Assembly: GCA_963169105.1 (NCBI GenBank)
Contig: OY720636.1
Location: forward strand, 71,102,123-71,166,122
Direction of reading: 5' to 3'
Source of the DNA: Ceriagrion tenellum
Taxonomy: Eukaryota > Arthropoda > Insecta > Odonata > Coenagrionidae
DNA length: 64,000 bases
In this document: positions 1 through 12,200 of the stretch, one piece after another
How the letters are laid out: each line of letters opens with the position of its first letter
Position numbering within the stretch: position 1 is the stretch's first letter
The notes under the pieces: generated by a model
Seen by the model: only the letters and a program-made list of their open reading frames with translations
Told to the model about the DNA's origin: nothing
The model's database searches: none
Made by a program: the position numbers and the translations under genes

Positions 1-1626
1 CACTAATACACTAACAGCAATGATTATTAAGGGAAAGGACAGGCAAAGTGAAAGAGGCAAATGAATGCCATTAGCTTTATTTAAAGAACATCTCTGGGGG
101 AAATCAACCATAATATAACATGCAAACTTCCATCCAATAAGATTGCCATCACCATACTGAAACATAGTGCACTACATCCCATACATATTTTGCTCAAGGC
201 CTTGAGAGTGATGGAAAAGCAGTTCATTGAAATAAAGAAAACAAAAAGCATTTCATGGAGGCACTCTCACAAGACTTCTTAAGACTATTGTACCTAGAAA
301 TTACCAGTTCCTTTTGAATAATATTATCACTGTTTCACTTAGATAAAAAATATTTTTGCAAGTAATGGTTTTAACTTATAACATGTACGCTTCACCTTCA
401 AGTGATTTCAGTACCATATGGGTAAAGCTACAACTTAAAGTCAAATAATACTAACATCAATCCATGGCAGGACACTCGACTCAAAAATATGTCAAAATGA
501 TGTCTTAAAGACAGTTGAAAACGCATATTAAGACCATGGTAAAAAAACTGATTTCATGTACCAGAGTCCAGCCACGTTAAAATGGTCCTGTGCAAGAATT
601 TATGTGCACCCCCTCTCTGTCCTCAGCTACCCCCAGTCCGGGCTCCTTCCTTCCCTAAGCGTGCCTCCCCTTCCAGCGTCACTTCATCGTAGTTGCCAGT
701 TCTCATTGTTTCGGTTCTCTCTGTTTTGAGCGCTTGAATTTGATACTGTTTGATACCGGTGTGAGGAAAACTGGCAACACTCTTCGCCTCTCCTACAGTG
801 TATGAGTGAGAGAGTGAAGAAAGGGAGGCAAGGCCAGGAGGTGGGGGAGGTAGTCGTAGCTCCACCCACCGTTCACCAAGAAGGACCATTTCAACGCTGC
901 TGGACTATAACTAGGCTAAGACTAAAGTAAGATTTCTTTTCACTATTAGATAAGATGTAAAGAAATTATCTTGTAGATGGTGGAAAATCATAAATGTTTG
1001 CATCCAAAGGGAAAATATTTACCTATCAGGATTTTGTCTAAAGTTGTAAAAAAATATTGCAAATACACATATTGAGAAGATAATTAAGATTATAAAATGT
1101 TGAGATATATTCCATTCACAAACTACATTCCTTAACAACATCTTATTTTGTATAATCCTGGAAGATCCAATTCTTAACACATGTACACACAATCAGCCGT
1201 ACCTAACTCACCACCAGTATATAAAAAGCTTTAATGGAAGGCACTGGTTGAGTATGTAAGTATAACACATTTTCCCAGAACCAACATGACAGTGACAAGT
1301 AATTTTACAAAATTGATACCATGGTAATATTTGAAAAATTTTTGTTTAGTGAAAACTATTGCTCATAATAATCCTCAGCAAGTATGTGACAAGTTGCAAA
1401 CTTTCACTTTAAATAGAAAGGTGGATTTATCAGAAACTATTAAGATGTTCTCTTTTGAATTAAACTTCATTGACTTTTGCATCAACCATATCGCCATATA
1501 AAGGCCAAAAGACCATCAGAAATAGCAGACCAAACAGTAGATAATTTCTTCATCTATCCAGGCCTCATAAATAAAAACTGATAATAAAAATAATAAAAAA
1601 GCCAATAAAAAACAACAAACACATAC
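1..1626. other. SMG8 intron or downstream sequence, no exon recognised
   Basis: This stretch lies 3' of the fourth SMG8 exon on the minus strand. That exon ends with two bases of a split codon, so at least one more exon must follow. I looked for the continuation of the SMG8 protein on the minus strand and did not recognise it. A GC-richer patch at about 605-900 has a minus-strand open frame of 88 codons starting at 889, but it resembles no part of SMG8 that I know. Confidence 0.4.
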
Positions 1627-2628
1627 CTGGCAGCATCAAGAGCACGGAATAGCTGTATATAGCTGATGTCAAATGTGTGCTTAGGATGAGAAACTATTAA
1701 CACATGTGACACAGAGAAAAGAAATAAAAGAGCTCTGGCATATTTGTACTTAAGCTTTGACCACACCACTAGGTAACCCTGAAATACAAAACATAAAAAA
1801 ATCATTTATGGTGAGATACACTGGGAAAAGAACAGCATTTACTACTCATTTTCCGTCGTATGTTATACTGAGATGCTTTCACAGCATTGGAACATCCCCA
1901 CAGAGAAGAGAAATTATGGCAAACGATAACACATTGAAAAAGAATGGCTCCCTCTTCCATACAACATAAGTATTTTGAATTCTTATAAATATGATATCAT
2001 TAATATGGTTTCAAGCACCTTCTCATCAAAATCTTTAGCAAGCCATTTATATGCTTTTACTAAAATATGAGCATCGAAAACCCCTTGTAAATGAAGGAAA
2101 ATAACCCTCTGGTTGCCGTCATAGTAGCCTTCTACTTCACACTGAAACATAGAGAAGCAGGATTTTACTAAAATGTTGCAACGACATAAAAAGACGTGCA
2201 TGTACAACAAAGTATTTACATCGTATTTTCAGTTTGTTTGGCTATCATATAAGACCGATTGATGCTAATATATTTACCAAATAGTCCTCTTCAAAAATAT
2301 CTTCACTGTCCAGTTGTTGGCGAAATATAGGTTTACCGAGGACACTGTCTAGAGCACCAGCTTTGGAGCTGGATGACGTGACTGGACTCTTTCCGAAAAC
2401 GGATATTACCACCACCTTTTCATCGGCTGAAAAGCACTGAACTAGCTCTTGAGCGTTGTTCCTATGCACCAATTTTAATGGTTTTCATAGATAAAATATG
2501 AAATTAAGCCAAGAGTTGTGAACTAACAATCGCTAAAAATAAATCAAAGACAATTTAAGCAATGCTAGACATTCACCACAAACTTACTTTCTGCACAGCT
2601 CAGGAAATTTAAAGTGCTTCGTCTTCAT
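1627..2628 (-). CDS. SMG8: SMG8, nonsense-mediated mRNA decay factor (5' four exons, partial)
   Basis: SMG8 binds SMG9 and the kinase SMG1 and controls UPF1 phosphorylation in nonsense-mediated decay. Four minus-strand exons join in frame: 2588-2628, 2278-2461, 2019-2141 and 1627-1778, giving 166 codons plus two bases. The ATG at 2628 has a strong CCACC context, and exon 1 ends in a split codon completed by exon 2. Exon 2 encodes a VVVISVFGKS segment, matching the start of the SMG8 G-like domain. Exon 3 encodes CEVEGYYDGNQRVIFLHL. Exon 4 encodes LLFLFSVSHVLIV followed by FDISYIQLFRALD, closely matching vertebrate SMG8. All four donors are GT (GTAAGT, GTAAAT, GTGCTT, GTATGT) and acceptors are AG. 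The longest open frame of exon 2 starts at a TTG and runs through its acceptor, so it is not the true start. The rest of the protein, about 800 residues, is not in the recognisable sequence. Confidence 0.85.
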
Positions 2629-5600
2629 GGTGGGAATAAATTATACAATATACAATTCCAGAACATCAATACAGGGCCCTTAATCACAAGTTACGGTATG
2701 TACAATTCCATGGTACTTTATACGCTTTATACCATGTACAATTTCACTTTCATGAGCTGTACTAATTGGTTCTGGAAACGATATCAAAGCAATTCCATTC
2801 TCTGGCATCGGTATCGCACAATAATAATAACCAATATAACCACTTAAATATGAGATAATCATCACATTACACTAATAGATTAACTGTAGCAAGAAATATA
2901 TAAAAACGCGTTTCAAATTCTGAGTGAGCGCAACATGTAATAACAAGCGAAGATCGGAAATAAAGTAACCAATGAGATTTTCGCGGCAAAGTCCGATTTT
3001 CAAAATAGCTTAGGAACCATAATGTGAGTACACAATCTTCCAGAGCATCATATACATAAAAAGGAAAACTTAGAAATTAATAATGAATTATTTAGATGAA
3101 TCTGATGAGGATAGCGATTCCCCAAGCAGCAAGGTCATAGTAACTTTTTGAATCGACCCATTAAATCATTATGGTCTACTCTCAAGTGATTAAGTTTGCC
3201 TCAACTCTCACTTCACTCGGGTTATCTTGGGGAAGTTTATATGAAATAATATTCGGGTAAATTGTGAAACTCTTCAAATTGATATCTGAAGACACCCAAT
3301 TATGGATCAAGATTCAGATTGAAAAATCTCTATCCCGGCCAAGATTCAAATTCAGTCCTAGGGAGGAATTTTCACACAGGATACAGACTAATATGAATGG
3401 GTTGAATTTCCACCCAGGGCCAAAGAGATTGAAGCCAGCGTAACATTTCACAATTATGATATGCTCTCAGGACAACAATTGTAAATAAAAAATATCAACA
3501 ACTAAAATTTTGAAGTTTCATTAAAGCTGTATACGAGGGATTTAACTCCCATGTAACAGTAAATTACTTACTTTCTCTAAGAAAGGTGACGAGTTATATT
3601 GAAAGTTACACTTTGAAAAAGAAGTTTCTCGAATAACCACTGGATTTTATACAATTGAAATGACCTTGACCATCTTCAACTTCTTCATGCATGAATACTT
3701 TCTTGGCTCATAATAAAGCCGGTGGCTTTACTACGTTTGGTTTACTGTGATTGGTTTAGACTGTGCTAAAGCCTTGCCATGATGGAAACACCAGCATCCA
3801 TTCTTCAAGAAGTTAGCACAATTGAGCTTGGCTCAAAATTTGGAATGTGCCCATCCAACATGCTGTAACCCACAAATGGAAAACCCAAACAAATACATAA
3901 ATTATTCAAACTTCATCCCAAAATCTATAGCACCAAGACCCCTCTTACACAGCATCCAATCAGCACCAGCTCATTGTCTGAGTAACAAGCTAAAGATGGT
4001 ATTGCAGAGTACATAAAATCATGGCTTTATCCACTAAAGAGGAAGTGTTAAATAAGACATGGTTCAGGCAAGTCATTTGCAGGTCAACTTTTAACAGGCA
4101 AAGTGTTGGTATAGAGGGGGCACATACCCAGCAAGAGGCAGCTTCCCCCTCCCCAGACCCTCTGTAATAATACCTAGAAACATCAGCAGAAAAACTGATT
4201 TTTAAGAATTTAATCAAATCATGTTGCTTTAAGTCAATTTATCCAGCAGAAAATAAAATCATAACCTAGCAATGTGCAATTACAAGAAAAACCAAGCAGA
4301 CACACCATGTCACAGCTCCTTTCCCTCATCCTAATTTCACATGAGCTACCCTTCTTTAATTCAAATCCTGCGTACACCCATGGTAAAGGAGTAGGAATGG
4401 AGGACAAAAAGTGGGGTGAGGAACAGGAATGACTGGTGGAGGAATGAAGGTAAGAAAACAGTTAAGCTAATGAGCTTGCTCTGGAATGGTAACTTCACAG
4501 TTAGATATGCAGAAATTACAAGAACACTGACATAGAATAAGATCAAGAGCAAATCTCCCATCCGTTGTGTATGGATTTGCACTGCATTCTTGAAATTCAC
4601 TCCTATACATGATACAATTTTTTATGCACATCCAAACTCACATCAGATTGTGCAATAAAGTACTTGTGAAAAAACGACTTCAAAGAAGTGATGGTAAGCC
4701 GAGGGAAATGGGTGTGAAATACTTACTCAGGAAGTTACCCTCCTTTTGCCCAATTTACTAACACTTCCACAGATCCAATCATGGGCATTCCCTATTCACA
4801 TGCATAATTTTCAGCACCACATTGAATTGAGTCTCTCCAGAAAATGCCATATGGCAGTCCATTTCCATGATTGAATTCATTACACAAAGGACAATACCGT
4901 TGGTAATACATAAGAAGCCACTGAGGACAAAAATCAAAAAGACAACCCATGTGTGTGGCATAAAATCCCACAGTTCATGGCATTAGTAATACTATAGTAA
5001 GAATATTTCACAAACAATTCTTGATGAGTAGCTGCTATCTTCCCCAAATAGTTCCCTCCAAAAACATAAAACAGCAGTTCATATTGGAAAGTATACCCGA
5101 GTAGCAAAGGATACCAGAATGTTTGAATAAACATAATCCAAACTTCACCCACAACCTGAAGTAAAAATCTTTCCTGACAAGCAGAGTAACAAAGATGACC
5201 CACCAATCTCCAAAAGTGAATTTCTTCAACATATTCCAAACTGACGAGTCGTTTCTATGTTAATGCAGTAGCATCATGAAACATATCTGTAACAAGCCAT
5301 TGCTATAGTTTTGGAACAATTATGCACCATTTAATCACATCTGTAGCATCAAGATTCTTCAAAAGTTTGTGTATACAATCGGAACCAAATATGAGGTTAG
5401 CATGTTCAGACACAATGAGGACTACAATTCAGTGTATGAGAATCATGAGCACAGACCTTGAGAAGTTATCAATGGCAGCAACCTTCCTTTGAAAATGAGA
5501 ATATATGGCTAAAAAAAATGCAATAGACTTTAGAGAACACCATGCCTTGTTTTACCATCATAAGCCTCAAAGTATGTTTTTTCCTCACAGTGCAACTTCA

Positions 5601-6773
5601 ATATCAGTCCATTCCTCTCAATGGTGTGGTGCTTACGACTACAGTAACTGTAAAACTATATATGTCCAGGTTCATTCAGAATTTTACTAGAGTCAATCCC
5701 AGCATCATCAATAAATTTGAATTTGGGGTGATCCACATATTAGAGGAGAAGAATGATGGACAAAAATTTCAATTGAAAAAAAGTTCAATTGACTACAGCA
5801 TTACTATAGAAATTCCACCTTGTAAAAAACACTCTGAAACTACATGCTTCACAGTGACTCATGAATCATTCTAAGGGTTGAATTTGACCAATATTCAGAT
5901 TTTCCAAGAGAAAGAGCATAAATTCCAGACACTGAAACATATGTAACCCATTCCTTTCCAAGATTCTGTGAAGCATAAAAAATGAGATGCATAGGCAAAT
6001 GGGGATATTTGGCATCCCTAGATGTACACAATTTACAATGGTACCCGAATTAAATTAGCCCAACAGACTTAAAAACTATGCGCAAAAATTTCAGTATGTA
6101 TTCAAAACTCAAAATGAGCTTAAACAATTTCTTTTAATGATTATAACAGAAGTAACGAGTAAATTAGATATTTTACATAAAATTTTGAAGTCATATTACC
6201 TTGTAAATGACAATTTGGCAATAAAAAACGAAGAAATTATCTGCAATGAAATGAACACAACTCACACTTCAGTATAATCCACACACATAGGATTGGGAAT
6301 TTTCTAGCGCTGATGGAATGGAATCACTATTCTTCAGATAGTAATCTAATATGGTACTTTTGTAATCCTGTGAGGGAAAGTACACCTACACAGAAATTTA
6401 AATTGTATTCTTTTATTTTGAATAGTAAAGAAAACATCATGCCACGCTACATCAAAAGCATACAGCCACATTTACAGCTTGTCAACACACTTTCCAAATA
6501 TCACATCAAAACATTCTATCAATTTTTAAACCAATGAGTTAGTTCATGTACATCAACCTCATTTTCATTAGAACACTACACATCTCACACATTCTACTAT
6601 TTCAAATAGAGAGATAGCATAACTCATTGGTACACAATTATTAAATAACCTACCATTATAAGACATACAAAGAAAATGACTTCATTTGGAAATTAAATAA
6701 ACAATAACAAGACGTATTAATGGAAATGAAAGATTAAAGCAAATGAAAAACTGCTCAATTCAGTTTGAAAATG
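2629..6773. other. Intergenic region between SMG8 and XPO1
   Basis: The right-hand limit is uncertain because it depends on the XPO1 poly(A) site. The part just upstream of 2628 (about 2629-3000) should hold the SMG8 promoter, but I see no clear TATA or initiator motif. Open frames of up to 110 codons here, such as 5542-5874 on the plus strand and 4934-5239 on the minus strand, show no family resemblance or splice pattern. No repeat or transposon terminus was recognised. Confidence 0.4.
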
Positions 6774-6779
6774 TTTATT
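6774..6779 (-). terminator. Candidate XPO1 poly(A) signal
   Basis: Plus-strand TTTATT reads AATAAA on the coding strand. It is the first canonical hexamer found downstream of the XPO1 stop codon. No transcript evidence is available. Confidence 0.3.
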
Positions 6780-8269
6780 TTTAATAAAAAAATTGTGAAT
6801 AATCAAAGCAGGCACATACAAGCCTCATGAAAGGACCACTCCGATGTAGTAGGGGGTAGGTAATTGGGATATCAACATTCGATATTCAATGTCATAAAAG
6901 GATCATTTCTCCCTATTATGAACTACCCCCTCCACATCACCTAACCACCACACATTCCAAGACACTTATTCTACAAAATAATATGTTCGCACAACTACAG
7001 ACACACATTGACACATCCACACAACACACGGGAGGCATATCTTGACTGCACAATGGCAACCACAAGCCAATTTTAAACCAGAGAGGTAATGAGGTCATTA
7101 TTAGGGATGTCCTGATTTGTGGCTTTTCAATTTTACATATTCCCTTGGCTGAACTCATGTTTCACCCCAAATAGTGTTTCCTTTAAGTATGATACTAAAA
7201 AAACTTCATGCCAACATAAATTAATCACCTATATAAAGTGCTAATTAACAGATTTTACTATAAACCACTCTAGTAATAAAAAGATTTCCCATTTCCCTCT
7301 CAAGTGAAGAATCAAGTCACAAGTCAAATGGGAATGTCAACAATGAAAAATGCAAGAATGTAAATGTATATACAAAAAAGAAATAATTTCCTTCATTCAT
7401 ATAATGTTCAAGTTTCTGGCCACATATTTTTTAGTATTTTTTTAGCAAAATTTAGTTTCTTTCTGAGTTGACAGTTATTTTACATTTAAGTGGTCATTAA
7501 ATGAAGGTTCTTCCACAATCATTGATTGGTTTTGAGAACTTGTTCCACTCAAAAACCAAACTGCCAAAGAGCTTTTAAGCCTTAGAATAGTTTGGTCCAA
7601 CAGAAGTTTGCCATTGGTCACCCCTAAAACAAATAGTCTTTGATTAAGTGTCTTTCAGATTTCTGAAAGTGAATAAAAGTCATTAAAACTAAACAGCAGT
7701 TGCCTCAACAGTTCAAGCATACAAACTGAACACAAATGTCCACGTTAGCAAAACACTACTCACAGCCTGCAGTGTTGGGACCAATTAACTATTGTTTTCA
7801 ATTCTGGATGATCTTTCACACGTTTCAACATCTGTGCAGACTCACCAAAATGCACTCAATTAAATACTGGATAAATATTTCAGAAACAATGTTGATGAGG
7901 TGGAAACCAATCCAACACCAAGTAGTGTGTATAAAGGGCTGCCTGAGCATTGCTTCTTAAAGCAACATTTGCAGATGATACCAGAAATGTCTTCGGTAAA
8001 AAAAGAAAATATGAAACAAAATGCATTGAAAAGAAACCACATGGGGGTTTTAAAGTATTACAGTAAGCCAAGTGAACTGAGATTAATCGTTATTTGTGAA
8101 TGAAAGCACTTTCTATTTTATCTCTCTCTGAGACCTGTATGTAGATGATCTAAGAAAACTCACACTCAAAAGACACACCTGTGACCACAGTGTCACCTGG
8201 CACTCATAACAACAGCTGCACTCTCACTCCCAGCTGCCCTTCATCACTCCTTGTACACACACCCTCATA

Positions 8270-8290
8270 CTCTCTCTCTCTCTCTCTCTC
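8270..8290. repeat. CT dinucleotide microsatellite
   Basis: About ten CT units lie inside a wider CT and CA-rich low-complexity stretch. The 138-codon open frame over this region is a by-product of the simple sequence. Confidence 0.85.
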
Positions 8291-9235
8291 AACCACCTCT
8301 TGCAACAAAAAGATATTGTTTAGTGGCATACTGAACTCAGTCACTCAATCACTTATGAGGGCGCTAGTATCTCAGTCACACGCACCCACACGCAGACTCA
8401 CAAACACACAGTCAAACGCACACAGAAAAAATACCGTACCATGCAAGAGCCAGCCATCCACTTTTCACCCATCTCCCACGCCACACCCACAGATAGATAG
8501 AAGTGGCCAACTTGATGGTGGACCACAATGCACCACGCACTGCTCCTCACAGAGGGCACTAGATACAAGAGGGAATTTCAATATTTTTTCCTTATAAATT
8601 TGCTTCCAAACACTCACCAAGCATCATTCATTTGAGGCAAGACCAGTGCTCAAATTATGGCAAGGGCCCCTTTTCCAGTAGGGACTTGCCCTCTGGCCCA
8701 AACCCCTCTCCCTCCCACACCAAGTACCCACTCTGTACATGAGACCCTAGCCCAAGCCCCACCCCACACCCTCCATTCCCTTAGCCAATGAGAACACTTG
8801 GTACGAAATGGAATTCCCTTACCATTCCTCTTCGCACGACATCACTCACTCCTGAACCAGACAGAACGCACCAGCTTAATTGGTCTCCCAAAAAGTGCTA
8901 CCAATGTTTCAAATATCAACAATGATAGTATTCAAACTATTTGACTATTTTATGTGGTATCGAGTCTTTGTTTCCAGTTTTCAAGATAAAGAGCTTTGGA
9001 GAGAAGTCTAAGAATTTCTGATCACCTGAACAAACGTAAAAAAAAACAACTCCAAAAGTGATTGTTCAAGCTTTCAGCCTACATCAATCTTCTCCTCTTC
9101 TTTTCCTTTTGGCTTTGACTGCACTGGAATGGGCACGGCTCTCAGAGACTGACTTCCTCTCCTGCTAGCTTCTCTTGACCTCAGAACTCAAATCCCTTGG
9201 ACCTCCCTTGCAGACCTAACACCCCTCGTCCTCCA

Positions 9236-12200
9236 CTAGTCTTGCATCTCCTCTGGCATCTCGTGTGGATTTAAGATACCAGGTACAGACATTTGAAGTC
9301 TCCTCTTCTCTTCTTGTGCCTGCTGCAATGCCTTTTCCCTCTCTTCCAAGAAGAGATCAGAATCATCTTCACCAGTGTACTCCTGAAAATCAATTTCAAC
9401 ATTAGAATAGGCTCACACCAACCTTACTAAAAGAAAATATAAATGTGGTGAACTAACCACAATTGACTCTCACGTTCAAAAAGGGAGAACTTAATAAGAT
9501 AGAAAATTTCCATTTTCCTCGGCAAATTCAAGTTTAAAAAGAGAATTGTATGAGGGATAAAAATTAGGAATGGGTCGGTTTGTTTTTGGCTCCGCCGATC
9601 CTTGAGCTTTGAACCAGAACTTAAGCCAAAGAAAATAGGTACCGAAATAGTTGGTGTGAAAACCAGTTTTTAACATGTTCACTCTCAGAAAGTGGAGGCT
9701 TCGCATTAAAACCTGGTGAAATACTTAGGTGTTGGTGGTACTTAGGTGCTTTAAAATTAGAAAATTGAAGAGATTCACAGGTATTGATGACTATATGATT
9801 GAATAATTACTTTAAACTCTAATAAGTGATAAAATACCACCTTAGTAGCATTATCTGATTGATACTTTTCCTCTACCTCATTGGGAAGCAAGTCTCTTAA
9901 ATTTGTTTTTGTGAATTATCTCACAATAAAACTTTGAAAAATTTCATTGGTGTTTGACATTAAACTTTCATTAACTACACTTAAACATAAATTACTCTTC
10001 ATTTGCCCCTGGGACAAATTCTGCTCATTAATAAGAAGCTTTCTTCCGTGTTAGAGGGGCTCTAATTGGGCTCAACTCATATACTGCAGCTGATGATAGT
10101 CAGCTACTGTGAAAAATAGAAAGTACCTCAGTAAAGGAAAACCGCAAATGGAAGGCCCCTGCAATACCATTTTATTATAAATATTGTAATGTTAATTTTC
10201 TTTCCATGATGAAAGGGCTGTGTTGTGTCAAGTAAACAATGAGCTTTCACACGAATGTTTGCCATTGACCATTCAGCTTCCTTCATTAAGTTAAACTACA
10301 ACTGGGCAAACATGACAAAAACACGAATGGATTAACTAGATATTTTCATACTTAAACTTACTTGCACATTGCAACCCGATGAAAAAAATTTGTTTATTTG
10401 CAGGTGACAGGTAAAATAAAACCTGATATTGGCGTTATCTTCCAATGAATGAGGGTGTTACCACTACCCTGACATCAAAAGAAGTGATGGGTAGAATCCA
10501 AAGTTTATCCATTCCAAATCCTGAATTAAAATCTCCCATTTTTATCTAATCTCAAACATCGAATCTTTAATCCTGCTTTCCATTAATAACAATTCCCTGG
10601 TCCTTACAAATCACTATGAACTAAATTAACAACTGGAAGATACAACCAAAGCTAAGAACTGAACCAGAACAGAAAAAAGTGGAACCGACCCATACCTAAT
10701 TAAAATTGACACACATGCATTGGGATGTCGGTTTTTACACAACAAATTGCCATATTTTCCTATGCGGATCAATACATTGCAATTATGTTGTGATTGAGGC
10801 TTCCACGGAGCTTAGATGGAGGTTGAGTCTTCAGTTTTCCAGAGTTTCCACCAAGTTGACCCATCTTGAGGTCAAAGAGACGGAACAAGATGGAATAACA
10901 CAGCAAAAACCCCAAAAAACTTAACTCAACTTCAACACTGCAATTCATCTTTATTATAAACTTTGCAAAATGCACCTTTAAAAATACTCTGTTTTCCCTT
11001 GCCATTTCAAATTTACAAAGACAAGATAAAAAGAAGTGCACACACTATCAGAGAAAAATGATTTGAGAGGACATACTAATCAGTTTCCACAGCCTTCATT
11101 ATGTATTTGTAATATGTTGCTCAAACATTATTGACTCACCCTAATCTGGACAAGAAAATCACGAAGGTGCTCCTTGAATGCAGGGATGTCTTGGTTTAAA
11201 TTAAACAATCCTTGTACAGTGATTTTTATTTGGTTGTCTGTTAGGTGTGGGAATGCAGCTCGTAAAAGGCTAGCCACAAACTCCTGAACATACAGCAAAT
11301 TGTTTGCTGGAGAGAAAACAGCAGAATTTGGATCTCTTGCAGCAGCAGCAGGACCAAGGGGTACCACAATTCGTCCCATTTCCACCAGGCTAAACATGTA
11401 CGCCAGGATTGTTGCATGCATGTTGAGGCCTAGATGATTAGAAAATAAATTGTACTTAGGAGTCTAGAAGCATTAGAACATATACAGGGAATAGCCCTCT
11501 TAGCGCTACCTTCTGCCAGTGAAATTAGCAAAAAATGCAAATGTTAATTTAATTAAATATAACACCTATGGAGAATAAACATCATTAAGTAATTGTTTAA
11601 GATATCCATATGCAGTTAAATAAATTTTACATCGACTGAATAAGACAATGATGATACTTCTCTTTTCCATCATCAGAAAAATAAACTTATTTACTGCAGT
11701 TTAAAAAGTAGAACAAAATCTATGTATGAGCCAATATATTGACCCATTACACTTCACCCCCAAGATGCCAATATATCAGCCAATCACACTAAAAGGGTTA
11801 AATATCAATTTTTTATGCCAAGCCCAAAGCTGACATTTCTCCAAAGAAAAAAGAAAGTTAAGACAAATAAAAAAATGTGATGATGTGACACTTGCACACC
11901 AGTAGATAAAATTCCTCTCCCTTATAAAACCTCATTATACTTTGTGACTATGAGACCACTAAAATTCACATTTGGTTTGCTGTCCAATTCACCAGGAACT
12001 TAATGAGAGCTTTACACACAACTATAACACTCAGGGAAAAATCAAATCATTGAACAATCAGAAGAATAAAATGTTTGATTACTTAACTGGCAAAACCACC
12101 ACCATGAAAAATGCCTTAGAGCATACAAAATTTGCTGACATTTCAATTGAATACATGTTAGATCCATAACTGAATTGAATTAGAAAAATCAAACACACCA

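Larger units (their letters stand above)
6774..9235 (-). other. Likely 3' UTR of XPO1
   Basis: The XPO1 stop codon is TAG at 9238-9236. Reading on along the minus strand, the first AATAAA hexamer I find is at 6779-6774, with another at 6417-6412. The 3' UTR could therefore be about 2.5 kb, though a non-canonical signal could end it earlier. The segment contains a pyrimidine and CA-rich patch (8170-8560) and no recognisable coding region. Confidence 0.4.

Noticed and set aside
623..889. 88-codon minus-strand frame as a further SMG8 exon
   Set aside because: The sequence does not match any SMG8 segment I know, and the expected continuation after exon 4 is different.
2245..2472. SMG8 starting at the TTG at 2472
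   Set aside because: An in-frame stop precedes it and the acceptor at 2462 falls inside it. An upstream exon with a strong ATG (2628) joins in frame.
4779..5239. Hydrophobic minus-strand frames resembling membrane proteins
   Set aside because: The two frames overlap in different phases, have no recognisable family, and the hydrophobicity is expected from T-rich minus-strand DNA.
5542..5874. 110-codon plus-strand frame
   Set aside because: It has no homology that I can recognise and no supporting splice or start context.
8181..8597. 138-codon plus-strand open frame
   Set aside because: It is a Ser/Thr/Pro-rich product of CT and CA simple sequence within the likely XPO1 3' UTR, with no family resemblance.
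11741..11802. Possible piggyBac-type end AAAAGGGTTAA
   Set aside because: No opposite terminus with TTAA was found nearby and there is no transposase.
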